64,000 bases of DNA, taken from the NCBI GenBank assembly GCA_021397835.1, contig JAJFZO010000571.1, positions 1-64,000 of the forward strand, given 5' to 3'. The DNA is from Moringa oleifera (lineage: Eukaryota; Streptophyta; Magnoliopsida; Brassicales; Moringaceae). Positions 32,660-46,082 of this stretch are shown one piece after another (position 1 is the first letter of the stretch; every line of letters begins with the position of its first letter). The translations under genes were made by a program, and so were the position numbers. The notes below the pieces were generated by a model. The model made no database searches. It had not been told where the DNA came from and saw only the letters and a list, made by a program, of their open reading frames with translations.

Positions 32660-35600
32660 ATGTTATTTTATAATTTTTTATTTTTATATTAATATATTAA
32701 ATTATAAAAGTTATTTTTAAAAATAACTATTTAAATAAATTTAAAAATATAATAAAATTTAGATAAAGATTATATAATAAAGTCTTGAATTATATTATTT
32801 ATTATCAAATAAATTTAATGTTTTAAAAAATGTAAATTAAAATATGAACTATTAATTCAAATTAAATTAAATTTTATTTAAAAATTTAAAAATTAAAGGT
32901 TTTCAAATTCAATATCTTGTACAAAGAATTTTGATTTAATTTTTTTAAAATATATAAAAAAATAATTTTATTTTTATTTTTTAAAATTAAATATATATTT
33001 AAAATTTACAATGTCTAAAATTTAAAAAATTCATAAAAAATAATTTGTGGGTCAAAAATTGTTCAAATTTTAGAAATAAATTTGAAATAAAGTGTAGAAT
33101 TTATTTGAGTTATTTTTTAAACATCTCGACAACAAAAATACTTTTAATTTTTTAAAATTATTTGATTTAAAATTTAATTTAATCTAAATTAATAATTTAG
33201 AGTTTTGATTCGTCGCTTTTTAAACATTAAATTCGTTTAGTACAATAAAATATAATTAAAAATTTTGTATAACCATTATCCTAAATCTTTTTATAAAATT
33301 ACATGACAACACAAAAATATCATCATTTCTCTTATAATATTATATCAATCAAACATTTCAAATTTTGAACCCGAAATTATACTAAACATCATCATCACAA
33401 AATCTTCATACAGACTTCACAAAATCATTGCACCAACAAAACACTCCAAATTTACAATAACTATAATATATATATATATATATAGTTATTACATAACTTA
33501 ATATTTTGAAGAAAAGAGATAAAATTATTATCTCTATCAATAACATCTCTCATATAACGCGTGACAAAAATATATATTTATGTACAGCATATAGCACATC
33601 AGGTTTTTTTTGTTATTTTGTAAAAAATTTCAACAACATATCCTCATAGTTCTCACAATTATGTGAGTTATTTAAACATTAATTGATGATTTTTATTAGA
33701 ATATCAAATAATATTTATTAATATATATAAAAAAATAAATATATTGTATGAAATGTTTACTAAATAAAATAAATCATAATTTTTTATCTCAAAATGTTAT
33801 CATAATTCAAGAATTATTAAGAAATAAATTATTTCAACTCACATGCAAAACACATACCCAAACACGTTGAGGAGTGCTTAGGAGCAAAATCCAGAGAATG
33901 GATCCTCAGAATGGAAGCTCTTTCTTAAAGAAACCCTAAAAGCAATAAAGGTGAAAAGATCATTAAAGGCTGAGAGAGATTTTTGCTGCACCTCAACATC
34001 AAAAGGGGGAATTTCTTGAAAAGACAGTCATTAAAAGATGAATATTTGAGCTAAAACAATAGATCAGAAGGAGCATCACAATTAGGCCCAGAACTTGTTA
34101 AACAAAGTAAGCTTCAACATGATCTGGATCTAAAATTGATGGCTTAGGTTCAGAATAGCCCAAGCATTCTCTACAAGAACCTCTCACCCTAGTGGTCCAC
34201 TTACTTCATCTTCAACCTCAAATCACTAAAGAACAATGCTCTAAGCTTGTAAAAGATGATGGTAACAGATGCTTGCCCAATTCAATAGTGGCCAAGACAC
34301 TCCCTCCAATTTCTTAGCCACAATTCTTGAAAATAATGGCCTCGGATGCTAGATATGCACTTTCCTATGTTTAAATACCAAAACTATATGAAAGAATTAA
34401 GTTAATTTTCATGTTCATATTGTTTTGCTGTCGAATTATTTACTCATTAAGCATCAAAGCGGTCGGCAAGAGCACCGTGCTTACCTATTTTTGATTTTAC
34501 AAAATTGATAGCGAGCTACCTCAAATTGAATTCTTGCCAGGCTGCATTTTCTCTTTAAAAGCCCACTAGTTTATTTATTCGCTTCTTTCTCTTTGCACAA
34601 AATAATAATAATAATACTAAGAACAACAATAATAATAATAACAGGACCAAATAAAAGCAGTATTTATGATTATATATTTTTTAATTAAAAAATAAATAGA
34701 TTAAATGAAGTTAGATTCTATTTTATTATATGAATTAATGTCTAAAAATATGCTAATTAAAAAATTAATTAGAAAAAAATAAAAGATAATGGTTGTCTTA
34801 TTTTTTTTTTTAAAAAAAAAGATAACACATCAAATTTTTTTATAAAATATTGTTGAATTATATTATTATTTTTTATTAATAAATTTTTAATATTTATATA
34901 AAATTTATATAAAATTTTATTTGAATTTAAATGGGCCAAACAGTCACATTCTATACATAACTTATTAACCTATTCAAATGGTCACAACGAGTTAGCTCAT
35001 TAGGTAGTCTATTTTAAAATGTAAGGCCCACTCGTTTTTAATGATAAAATAAATAAATAAAATAGTCCTACAAACTCATAAAACTTAAAAATTTAATGAT
35101 AAAATAAATAAATAAAATTACATCAACACCTAAAATTATATAAATATAATTAAAATATAATAAAATATAAAATCATCTAAGTCTAATGAAAATCAAATTA
35201 AAAAAAAAGATAAATTTAATAAGCAAACCTAAATTTCTCTGAGTTAAAGGTAGTTCTTCTATGCATAATGTATTAACATTTTAAGATTAAATTTATCATT
35301 GAATTTGAAATTTGAACTACGAATTATTATTAATTTAAAAATTTATTATTTTAAAATTATTCTTATCGGTAAATTAAAATCTAAAATATTTTGATACTAT
35401 CAAATTAAAATTAATATAGATTTACATTAATTTATAGATAAAGATTTTCAAGTTAATACAAAGATTAAATATTTGTATATAAATTTCATTAAATTAAAAT
35501 TTTGAACTTATAAAGATAAAAATTTTATTAAATGATTTACAAATTTAGATTTGCACTATATGCCTAAAGATTATATAATACATTTCTATCATTTGACCTA

Positions 35601-36830
35601 TGTTTTTATTGATATAAGTATTTTGATAACAAATATCAGTTATTGACTAATTGAATTAGACTTAAATATAAATTAATAATTTAATTGAGTTGAATTAAAT
35701 ATGATGGGTTTGTTGACTTAACAAAATGATTCAAATATGATATATTTTTAACACGTTCATTAATCTTAATAGGTTGATTCAAGTATAACTTGCTTTCAAC
35801 TCGTTTTGTTGATTTTAATAAGTCAACTCATTCGACAATCCATTATAAAAGTTTTGAACTCATTCTTCGATCCATTTTTAAATTGATCATTTTAGCTATT
35901 TAATTAGAAAATAAATAATCTAAAATCCGTTAAGTGTTTGACAATAAATGAACGAGCTCACGGATGGTAGGCTTTTTGATGACATTGAATTTTAATATAC
36001 TATTTTAATTTTATTAATTATTTTTGATAATATATTGTTTATTATTTGGATTTTTAATAAATTCATCTAGAAAAGATTTATAAAATAAACAAAAAAAGAA
36101 ATAAATTTAAAAAATTTAGAAACACAAGGGAAAAGTTTTATGAGATATCTAAAAGCAAGGGGAAAAAAAAAAAAGACGAGAGGCAAGAACCAGACATCTA
36201 TATATGGGATATTAACATAGCAATTAATAGGAATTTGAGAGGCAATAAAGGTTGCTCTCTTTCCGTATGGTTGGGTTATACTTTATTGTTCTTAATTAAT
36301 TATGGTCTGCTATTTCTTTGTATTGAGGTTGAGAATGAATGAAACCCTAATTAATGAAGCAGTTTTCTTTTTATTTGATTAATTTGCTCAACATGTTCTC
36401 CAATGCTTTCTTTTGGAGTGACAATCAATATAAAATAGTTCGCCAAAATTCCGTAAATTATTAATCACTTTGGAATTTTTTTTGAAAAAATATAAATATT
36501 TTTTATTTTTTAATGATTTATTTAAAATTTTGTTGAATTTAAGTTCTTTTTAATCTATTGAATTTTAATTTTATAATTTCATGATTTTTATTTAATTTTC
36601 TCTTTCAATTATTCAGTTCCATTTATATATATACACACACGTTGACTTGTAAAAGAAAGTTGAAATTATAATTATTATTTTTTTCCTTGAAACTTAAGGG
36701 AATGTAATGAACACCTTGCTCAGTTTGTTGTGTTTCAATACTCATGCGATGAACAAATAGAATATGGACAAACAGAAGATGAATTAACAAAACAGTGAAG
36801 AGATTTGATAACTTGCACAAGTGAAGTTGT
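32660..36830. other. Long spacer; one unassigned mixed-composition patch
   Basis: Mostly low-complexity AT-rich DNA with a (TA)n run at about 33,466-33,483. Between about 33,890 and 34,570 the base composition becomes less AT-rich and reading frames become patchily open on the plus strand (for example KEQCSKLVKDDGNRCLPNS near 34,230), but with many stops and no family I recognise. It may be an old retroelement or gene remnant. A second patch with repeated aactca/ttgac motifs lies at 34,930-35,960. Confidence 0.4.
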
Positions 36831-36860
36831 AAAACGGCCGTAGAGCTTCGGCCTCCATTG

Positions 36861-37240
36861 TTACTCCTCGATCTCCAAGGGCTTGAAGTATTTCCTGTCT
36901 ATGAGATAGGTCCCAATGGATAACCGAACTGCCCATACATCCTTGGGCTTTCTCGACACGATTCTGCACAAATGTTGCAGACCAGTAAGAGGGAGAGAGA
37001 GAGAGAGGCAGAGAGAGGAGAAGAGAGAGAATACCTTCCGACATCGCCGGGATTGACTAAACCGGAGTTAACCCTGAGGCAGGGCACGGACGCTGCAGTT
37101 TTGATCATCTTGGGAGCCTCAACAACGATTATGGGAGAGCCTATTTCAAGATTTGAACTTGGTGCTGATGGCCCTTTGGGATCGCAATTTGCTATGACGT
37201 TTGGGGTCCGAAATCTAGGGTTTAGGATGTTGAATTGCAT
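36861..37240 (-). CDS. CRR42: DUF3148 protein, CRR42-like NDH assembly factor
   Basis: Two exons, complement of 37,035-37,240 and 36,861-36,963, joined across a 71-bp CT-rich intron with GT..AG ends. The split codon is AG|A. The product is 102 residues: an N-terminal stretch (MQFNILNPRFRTPNVIA), then a compact SH3-like core (IGSPIIVVEAPKMIKTAASV, LRVNSGLVNPGDVGRIV) and a closing strand (DVWAVRLSIGTYLIDRKYF). This is the DUF3148 pattern shared by cyanobacteria and plants. In Arabidopsis the plant member, CRR42, is to my knowledge a stromal factor for assembling subcomplex A of the chloroplast NADH dehydrogenase-like complex. No clear chloroplast transit peptide is visible in the first 20 residues, so a longer upstream start or different targeting is possible. 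Both exons are open and in phase. The symbol is by similarity only. Confidence 0.7.
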
Positions 37241-37259
37241 GGCTGAATTGTTATGAGGC

Positions 37260-39340
37260 TGGGGTGCCTGATGAAAATGCTCTATGCCTTAATTAGGTAC
37301 AGAGAATAACCCTTAGGAAAGGGGATAATATTTGAGTGGCTGAAGGGACATCGCTTCTTCACCCAAAGAAAGGGCAACTCTCTTCTTCCTTCCCTTACCC
37401 TCTGTCTCACAGATATGGGAAACATTGTTAAAGCCATTAAATCATGTTGATTAGCCTATTTATTTGGATAAATTTTTTTGATTGATTTGAATTGATGTTA
37501 AATTTTTAATAAAAAATTAAAAAATATTTTAATATAAAAAATTAATTATTAATTTTATTAAATTATTATTTATTCATAAGCAAACCAACAGAACATTTAA
37601 ATTTATATATATATATATATATATATTTTTATGTTACTATATACATGATACCAAACATTAAAGTATATGTTACCTTCATTTACTATTGACATTATTTATA
37701 AATTTTTAATAATTTATGCATAAAAATTGATGTTCAACTATTTTTATAAGAATCTCTTGAACTACCAAATAACATTTCTTTAAAGATTGCTTGCAAAGAT
37801 TTTTCAATAAACAATATGCATAACATAATAAATTTCCACGTTCATTTGTGTTCTTTTATTGTTTATAGATATTAAGATATGAATTTTATATTAACTTTCT
37901 TAATTAGATGCTTTATGTTTTAAGATATAGATTAACAATTTTCTTGATTTTTAAGTTTAAGTTTTATGACTTATAAATTTTAAATAATTAGAAAATAAAC
38001 ATAATAAAAATAAATATTATTTTAAACTTTAATTTTTTTTATCAAACTTTAATTTTTAAAATATTTTCATCTACTAAATTTATTTAAATTGAATTTTGAT
38101 GAGAATAAATTATGAAAAATTAATAATATCTTTATTATTAAAATACTTTAAAAAATTACTCAAATAGATTCTAAAGCTTATTTCACTTTTTAAATTTGGA
38201 TAATTTTTGATTAAAAAATTATTTTTTATCAATTTTTTAATTTTTTTAATGATATAATTTTTAATATTCAAAAAATTTTAAATTTTAATTGATGACACCT
38301 GAAATAATTTTTTACATTATAAAAAAATTTAAATCAAAATTTGTTATAAAATATTTATAATTTTAAATTGTTTGACAAATTTTAATTTAAGCAAAATTAG
38401 TAAATCAAAATTTATTTGACAATATTTTTAAAATTAAAATTTAATTAAAAAATAAATTGAAAATTTTAATTGACATTTACATTTGAAATAATTAAAATAA
38501 TTATTATTTAATTTATCACCAATGATATCATATGAGGAAAACAACCCTTTACTTTGCACAGATCCAAAACTAAGAGTTATAAGTCACATAACCCCGGAGA
38601 AGAATATGATAGGTAAAATAATTGATACTTAATGTGGTAAAAGAAATTCAAGGTTGATTACAGATGTCAAATAAGATACATTGTTTACTAAAACTTAACA
38701 CATACAGATAAACATAAAGAGGAAAATTCAACCGTTCCCTATTAAGGAGAGAAATATACCAATTATTACTTCATCAAAAGACTACATTCATTCTCTCATA
38801 GATCCAATGTTCAATCTTTATTATGCTTCCAAACATATTGACTCTTTTGGTCTAACAAACAAATTATCTCTAAATACCAAAGAAATACATTATTGTAAAA
38901 CATTATTCTCATTCAAATGGAGAATCTGGAAAGTCTTGAAGAACCTCACCTCCCATTACACATTCTAACTTAGAATGCCAATTCCAATGGAAAATTTACA
39001 AGATTCAGGCAAATAAATCTTTCTAATCATCCATTTAACTAAAATCCCGATTTTTCTATATTTCCTCTTTCCTTTTTTCCTTAAAAAGGAAATGAATTCA
39101 CATGCCACAACATACAAAGACCTTTTTCACTCTTCCTGATGAAACTCAGATCCTAGAAGAATAGAATAGAGAAAAATGGGGACCCTTTAGCTGTGGAGTC
39201 AAAATGAGCAGGGAAAGTAATCACAGAAAACTTTACAACCTGTACAAAATTTCATGAGGTCAGTCCATCTGTAGTCCAATTGTGGTTTAATTCTCCACCT
39301 CCCCCTGCTCTAAGGGCCCCCCCTAGCTGTGTCTGTACAT
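37260..39340. other. Spacer and Tousled-gene 3' flank
   Basis: The part next to the DUF3148 gene (37,260-37,430) is CT-rich and is probably its 5' leader/promoter. From 37,440 to about 38,500 the DNA is AT-rich, with a (TA)n run at about 37,602-37,624. From about 38,560 to 39,344 it is less AT-rich and probably holds the 3' untranslated region of the kinase gene on the minus strand. No other gene is supported. Confidence 0.45.
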
Positions 39341-39344
39341 TGTC

Positions 39345-42300
39345 TTACTTTTTGGAGTATGTGAGATATGGATCTTGTGCAATTGTTAATACATCTGGCC
39401 TATCTGCTTGGTTATACGTCAGACATTTCCTGATCAAATCCTGCAAATCATCAAAGATGCAAAACAGAGTCATCACCAACCTCCCAAAAATTCCTCTGCC
39501 TTGTGAAAATCTCTCGGTGGGTAGCATTTTTAGGTAATTAAACTTCACGTAAATCTAGGAATTGAGCAAGATTATGCAGTATAAGAATAAGATGACCCCA
39601 TACCATAAAGATGTGAAAAAAGAAAAACAAACATAAAATATCTGCAGAAAACATTTCAAAACAATCTTTGGGTGCTGAATGTCTGAAAAGTAAAATACAT
39701 CAGATGGACTCACCTTTGCCTCATTTGAGACGGCAGGTCTTGAAGGGAATTCAACCTTGCGTGCCTTGATAATTGTGTCTTCACGTAATATTCGTTCTTG
39801 AGTTTGATCATGCCCAAAAGGACGCTTGCCAAAGAGCATCTGATAGAAAAGAACACCAGCTGACCAGACATCAACCTGTTTCACAAAAGATAGCAAACCA
39901 ACTTACTGCTTGCGGAAATTAAAGGGAAGATATAGTGTTTTTTTCTTTTTCTTAAGGGGGGGAGAACAAATTATTCTGACATTCCAAGAGATGGGGTTGA
40001 GAACAGAACATTTATGACAAATAAAAGGTTTGAAAGGGTTGTATAGGAGAGGAGTAACTGACCTTTGAAGAAATCAGAGGGGTTTTATTGAGCTCAAAGC
40101 ATTCAGGAGGTAAATACCTGAAAATTACAAAAAGAAAATTCAACTAGTGAACTGATCTTCATTGATAAAAATGAAGATATAGCTTAGAGTGAAGGAAACT
40201 AAAGCAAAATACATATATATATATATATATACACGCGACCAGTTCTCTTCCCAGTTAAATAAAAAGTCAGCAGTTTACACCTACATATATACATAAATAC
40301 ATTGTGCAAATAAAGCTTAACAGAAAAGTAAATAGAAAGCATAAATAGGAGGATGAAACCATATATTTTTCTGCTTCAGAAAAGGGGCGGAAACAGCAGA
40401 ATGAAACACTTAAGAAAGAAAAGATAGAGAGAATAAGGCTCCCTAAATAATCAGATAATAATATTACACATATCAATCAAACCCAATTTCAATATAATAA
40501 AGTGCATGTGTCCATTTTTTTAAGTAAACCAAAAGTTTATAGCACCATAAGTGAACATATTGTAGCTGCCTAATCAAGGAGTTGAGAATACCGCAACATG
40601 AAATAAATAAGACAATTCTTTATTCGATTCCATATACTCTGATTTGTAATGACCTCTGTATGATGCAACTACATTTGAGAACAATCTAATTTTCTAGTGG
40701 AACATTTCAACAATCAGGATAGGGTACACAGTAACATGCCGTTATTTTGATAAGAAATACATGTTTAAGTTACCAAAAGATTGAATACTTACAACGTGCT
40801 TAGCAAAAAATAAGAAAAAAAAAAATCTGCAACACAACAAATCATGAAAGTTTCTCAACAAATGGTAAGCAAAGACATACAGAAATCCCTGAGTTGAGAG
40901 GTTTCTAAATCAGCATGTTAATTATCTCCAAACAGGAAGGAAACAAACTTAAACATGTTATAGAGGCATAAATTCAGAACTGCATCACTCACCAATATGT
41001 TCCAGCTCCTTGAGATGTAAGTTCCATACCCTGGGATCCAACATCATCCTCCACTATCTTGCTAAGACCAAAATCAGTCACTTTTGCAACACCGAGTTCG
41101 TCAAATAGAACATTCCCAGGCTTCAGATCATAGTGGATAATTCTCTGTGCTCTTTTGTTTAAATATACTAGGCCTTGAAATATCTGAACAATAATGATCC
41201 TTGCTTCCCTTTCAGGCAGTATAGGTGTTGCCTTTAGAACAGCATCAAGATCTTTTCCTGATTAAAACAATGACCGACACCAAATTAAGAATGAGAAGCA
41301 GATTCTACAAATCATTTCTCATCTTAAAGCAGTGTTTGAAGGTATTCACTCAGTGGTAAACTCAGTTTGAAAATATGGTTGAGGAAGTATGTTGTTATAC
41401 CACTGCAATACTCTAAGACAGTACAGAAGGTATTCTGGTCAATCTCAAAAATATCCCAGAGCCGAACAATGTGATGATGCACCAAGATTTTATGAATATT
41501 GTACTCCCGGAGAGCATGCCGTATGTAACTTTGCTTCTTCTCTTCACTCCACTGAGCATTCAAACCATGAAGCTTACATGCAACGTATCTGTCCTCTACC
41601 AAGTCATATGCCTGTTCCAAATTTCTTACTTAATTGCTGCAAAAGGATATATTTTTACAATTGCCAAAATGGTAAAAGTAACATCTAATGATAATAGACT
41701 AGCTAAAGTTCTGACCTTGTAAACCTCACTAAATCCCCCTTTTCCAAGAAGGTTCAGAAGTGCATATCGGCTATTCAAAATGGGAAAGTTGTTAAAACGA
41801 GAACCATCCTCATCTCGTATACGCTTCATCTCACGTATAAGCCTTGCCTTTTCCAGTTCATAGCGGTCTCTCTCACGCAAAATAACTTCTTCCTCCTGCA
41901 GAGAATTCAAAACCCAATGACGCAGGTGCACATGAAATACATCAACTAAATTCTTTGGCTCCTTAATGTGGCAGATAAAATAAGAAAACAGTCATGAATG
42001 AAATCACGTATAAGAGGCAAACTTACACGTTTGATGCTGGCTACACGAGACTTATAAATCTCATCCTGGATGAAAACATCTTCTTCTTGAACTCCTGATT
42101 CTAGATCTGTTCCATCCCCCTTATCTTCAACCAACATAAGGACTAGTAAGTACTTGAAACTTGACCAAAACAACAAAAAAAGTAACAAAGATGATGACTA
42201 CAATATAAAAAGAAAAATTACACAGCATCCATCAACATAGATCTTCTTCCCTTTTATATTGGTGAGTTTGTGTGTCGTAGTTTATGGGGTGGGGGGAGGC

Positions 42301-43775
42301 AGAGGGGGACAAGAGCAACAGAAAGGAAAATCCAAAACTTTGATATAGTGGGACACCAGTACCAACCTCACGGACAGAAGAGAACTACACATTTTAACAG
42401 GACAACCTCACAGACGCTAGTAGCAGATTTTGCCACAGTTACTACAATTCCAGTATGACCCTTCCTCCTACACCCCACAAGCTGGACACACTATCCAACT
42501 CATCATACATTTGCTCCACCTCCTTTTCAGTCTCCTCAGTTCCTCTTTATGCAAAAATGTGACTTTTCAGCTTAAAGAAGAAAGGAAACAAACTGAAAGA
42601 ATTACATGATTTTTTTTATTTAGAACCAAAAAAAATAGAAAGGAGGAAGAGAGTTGTTCTTAAGTTAGTAGATCTTATATCAACCAAAATTAAGGTTTTT
42701 GCATAATTTCTCCTTTCTGTAATTTTTCTTCATCTTTCTCAGACAAGTCCTCCCAATACAGTTGTTCACTTTCTGAAGGAAAAGTATACTTTTTTTCTTT
42801 TTTTTTTTTTTTGGGGGGGGGGGGGGGGGGTTAAACCAACTAATAATTTAAAATAAAGGGACAACCTTAAGCATAATGATCTTAGGAAAGTAAAAAAAAA
42901 AAAAAGACTTTATAAAGTTATAAAACCTGTATAATGTTCCCTAACCCATGCATTCAGAAACATCAAACTGGATTTTGTAAATTATCAACTAATTCAATTG
43001 GATTGGCCCTCTCCCTGACTCCTAGACAAACAGTGTTGCCAAACAAACGCACAATACATAGTTATACAGATGACAGAAAAGCAACATAGGTTGTTACAGC
43101 AGCCAGAGTTGGGCATGGCCTGACAAGCTGATGGAAGACCTAATATACAGTTGCCAAAGGAGACCCATTTCCCTTGGGAGGCCTAATATACAGTAAACCA
43201 GACCTAATACACAAAACAATGCATGTGTTCCTGGATCATAGCTTAAAGCCACAAATAAAGAAAGTGTAAGAACATGCTGTAGAAAAAACACATTACCAGA
43301 TGGTCGCTTCTTCAGTGATTTCCTCTGCCGCTCAATAGCCTCCTTAGTTTCCACCAGTTGTCTCTGATTTTCCAAAAAGAATGAGAAACACAGACATATA
43401 TTAATTTGATCTTATAAATCTATTTAACTGGACTTTGCGAAAAGAATGAATACAACAGTATAAAGAAGCCTTTTGAACAGTCTAAGATTAACTTTTTTGT
43501 TTTACATGCAAGAACATACATGTGTGTGGATTTGAGGGTACCAATCCCCCTTCCTACAAATCCTGGGAAGGGTGGCACTTGTCTTAAATAGCTGCCTCTC
43601 TGGTAGGACCGAAGGGACATTACCAAAAAAGCTACTTGGCACTTTTAGATCTAAGCTGATAATACTTTCTCATTTTATTATATGACTTCTACTTCAAACA
43701 TCCCAAAATTGAACTCAAATTATAAGGTTGATATTAAATAACAAGTCCATCAATAATCACTAGAAAAAAGTAACA

Positions 43776-43845
<70 letters not shown>

Positions 43846-46043
43846 AAAGCACAAAGAAGGCCTGCATGTTAGGAAGATTCAATATATGTAAACTCGAACA
43901 TACGAGATGAGCATTTAGATCTTTCAACACTTGTCCATCCTCCCATGTCTCAGATATGATGGTGCCCGCTCTGCAATAAGCATGAGAGGTAATCCAAAGT
44001 TACTAAGATGAAGATTCCAGAAACAAGAAAATTAAGGTATTATAATGCAGAGGGTTAAAAGTATTTCCCTAAACAAAACAGAACACAGGATGTACTCCAA
44101 ACAGTGATATTATATACTATTTTTTAACAAGTTAATGATGTTTTAGCAATCAAATCAAAATAATTCTCAGCAAGACCAATTTGGTTAGCGTCAAATAGAA
44201 AAATAATCACCTCAGGTGTCTGCCATTGTTTATGAGATCTGGCTGAGAAGCAGTGACAAATTTCAAATCCAAAACAAAGACAATTTGAACATCTAGGTTC
44301 GTACATACTCCAACAGATCATACCATTATTTCCCCCTTTTTTTTATTATAACTTTCATTTCTCCATTATCCTATTGTAACATCAAAACCACCTGAAATGT
44401 CTAACGTTTGTCTTTCTTGCTCTATATATTCAAAGGCTATAGCCACTTGTGGTACTAAAGATCATGAACACTGGAAAATGCTTTTACACTCGAGCATCAA
44501 CACTCCTTTTTAACATCTTTTCCACATCCACCACTATAGAGTATTAAAGATATGTCCTTCTGGAACTTTTCAGCAAATTGATCTCATTCGATTTAACTAC
44601 CAAAAGAAGCTAGATATGTCATAGCTAAAAGTCCCTACCTCATGAAGCATGTATAAGCAAGCCAACTACCATCAACCCTTGTTCACAACAAGATCAACTC
44701 TTCTCCACCAAAGATAAATGGTATAATTGGAAAAAGGGAGATAAGAGATATGTCACTCTCCATTTCTCCAACTTCAAAACCTTTCAGGATATCAGCCTCT
44801 ATTTCTTTTAACACCCAAAGGACCTCCATCACCAAAATAAGTAGGAGAGATAATGGATGGCCTCATGATTATTTACATTATGTACACATAAGAACAAGAA
44901 GACTAATGAACTTTCTGCTCAAGCTTGACCTCAGATGTAACCAAGTGATGAGAACATAAATTATGACTTGCTGAGGACCACCATAGCTTGTTACAATTAT
45001 TGAATCACGAAATAGGAGAAAATCTCCGGCAGCAATAATTTGCTACCATATATGCATATCTAACACACTATTTTCATCACTAATTGAATTGTAATAAATA
45101 GGGCAGATTAACAAAGATACATCAAGTTTTGAAACTTCGGAAAGAATTTTGGAAAGAAATATAGGTATACCTGATCACACCAACATTGCCGAGTCTCAAG
45201 GAATCCTGCCGTACCTTCATCCTGGCTTCTTGTCTCTCAGCTTTTGAAACGGATATAAGTAGCTCAGAGATAACTTTTGATCTCTGCATCAGAGAAGGAA
45301 ACTTTAGAATCTTCACAAAGAATACTAGCGATATGTGATGAACGTGATATCAACATCAGCCAATTAAATATAATTTCTAAAATGCACATCAACTGGGGAA
45401 TTACAAGAAAAGCAGTGCCGGTTTAAAGATATGCGAAGAGATAGCGGCACCAAATTAATGCACAGAATATAGTGACGTTCTCGTGACAAAGTAAATAAAT
45501 GGACAAGTCTCCTCATTTCCCAAACAGTAAAAGAATCTCTAGTATTTTTCCATAAAAAAATAGGAACATTTGGAACATATAGAAATTCCATGAGGTCATG
45601 GAGTACACTATAACTTGGAAAGGAGTCAAAACAATATATAACATCAGCATAAATGATTTCAAACAGTTTCTTTGAAGAGCAAGAAAGAGTAACTAGACAT
45701 AACTTACCTCACATTAAATTAACATTGACAAAAATCCTTTCTGCAATTTTATCACTACTCTCAATAATCTTTTGTAGGACACTACTCAATGGCAATAAAC
45801 AAAATGATCGAAATGTGCTTAAACCTTAGAAGCATCAGAACCATGACAAATAGTAGATTTCAAGGGAGAAAAAAATTGTGAATAGTCACATCTATACAAA
45901 ACCCATTACCTTCACTAACAGAAAAAATGCCACTAGTAAGGGTTGCTAAAATCCAAATAGTACCATATCATTCCAGGAGGCAAGACTCAGGGTATGTGGG
46001 CTCAATCTAAAGTACAATTATTTTGGTTATCAGATACAACGCA

Positions 46044-46082
<39 letters not shown>

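Noticed and set aside
36972..37256. Plus-strand 94-codon frame
   Set aside because: Antisense shadow of the DUF3148 exon 1 and intron.
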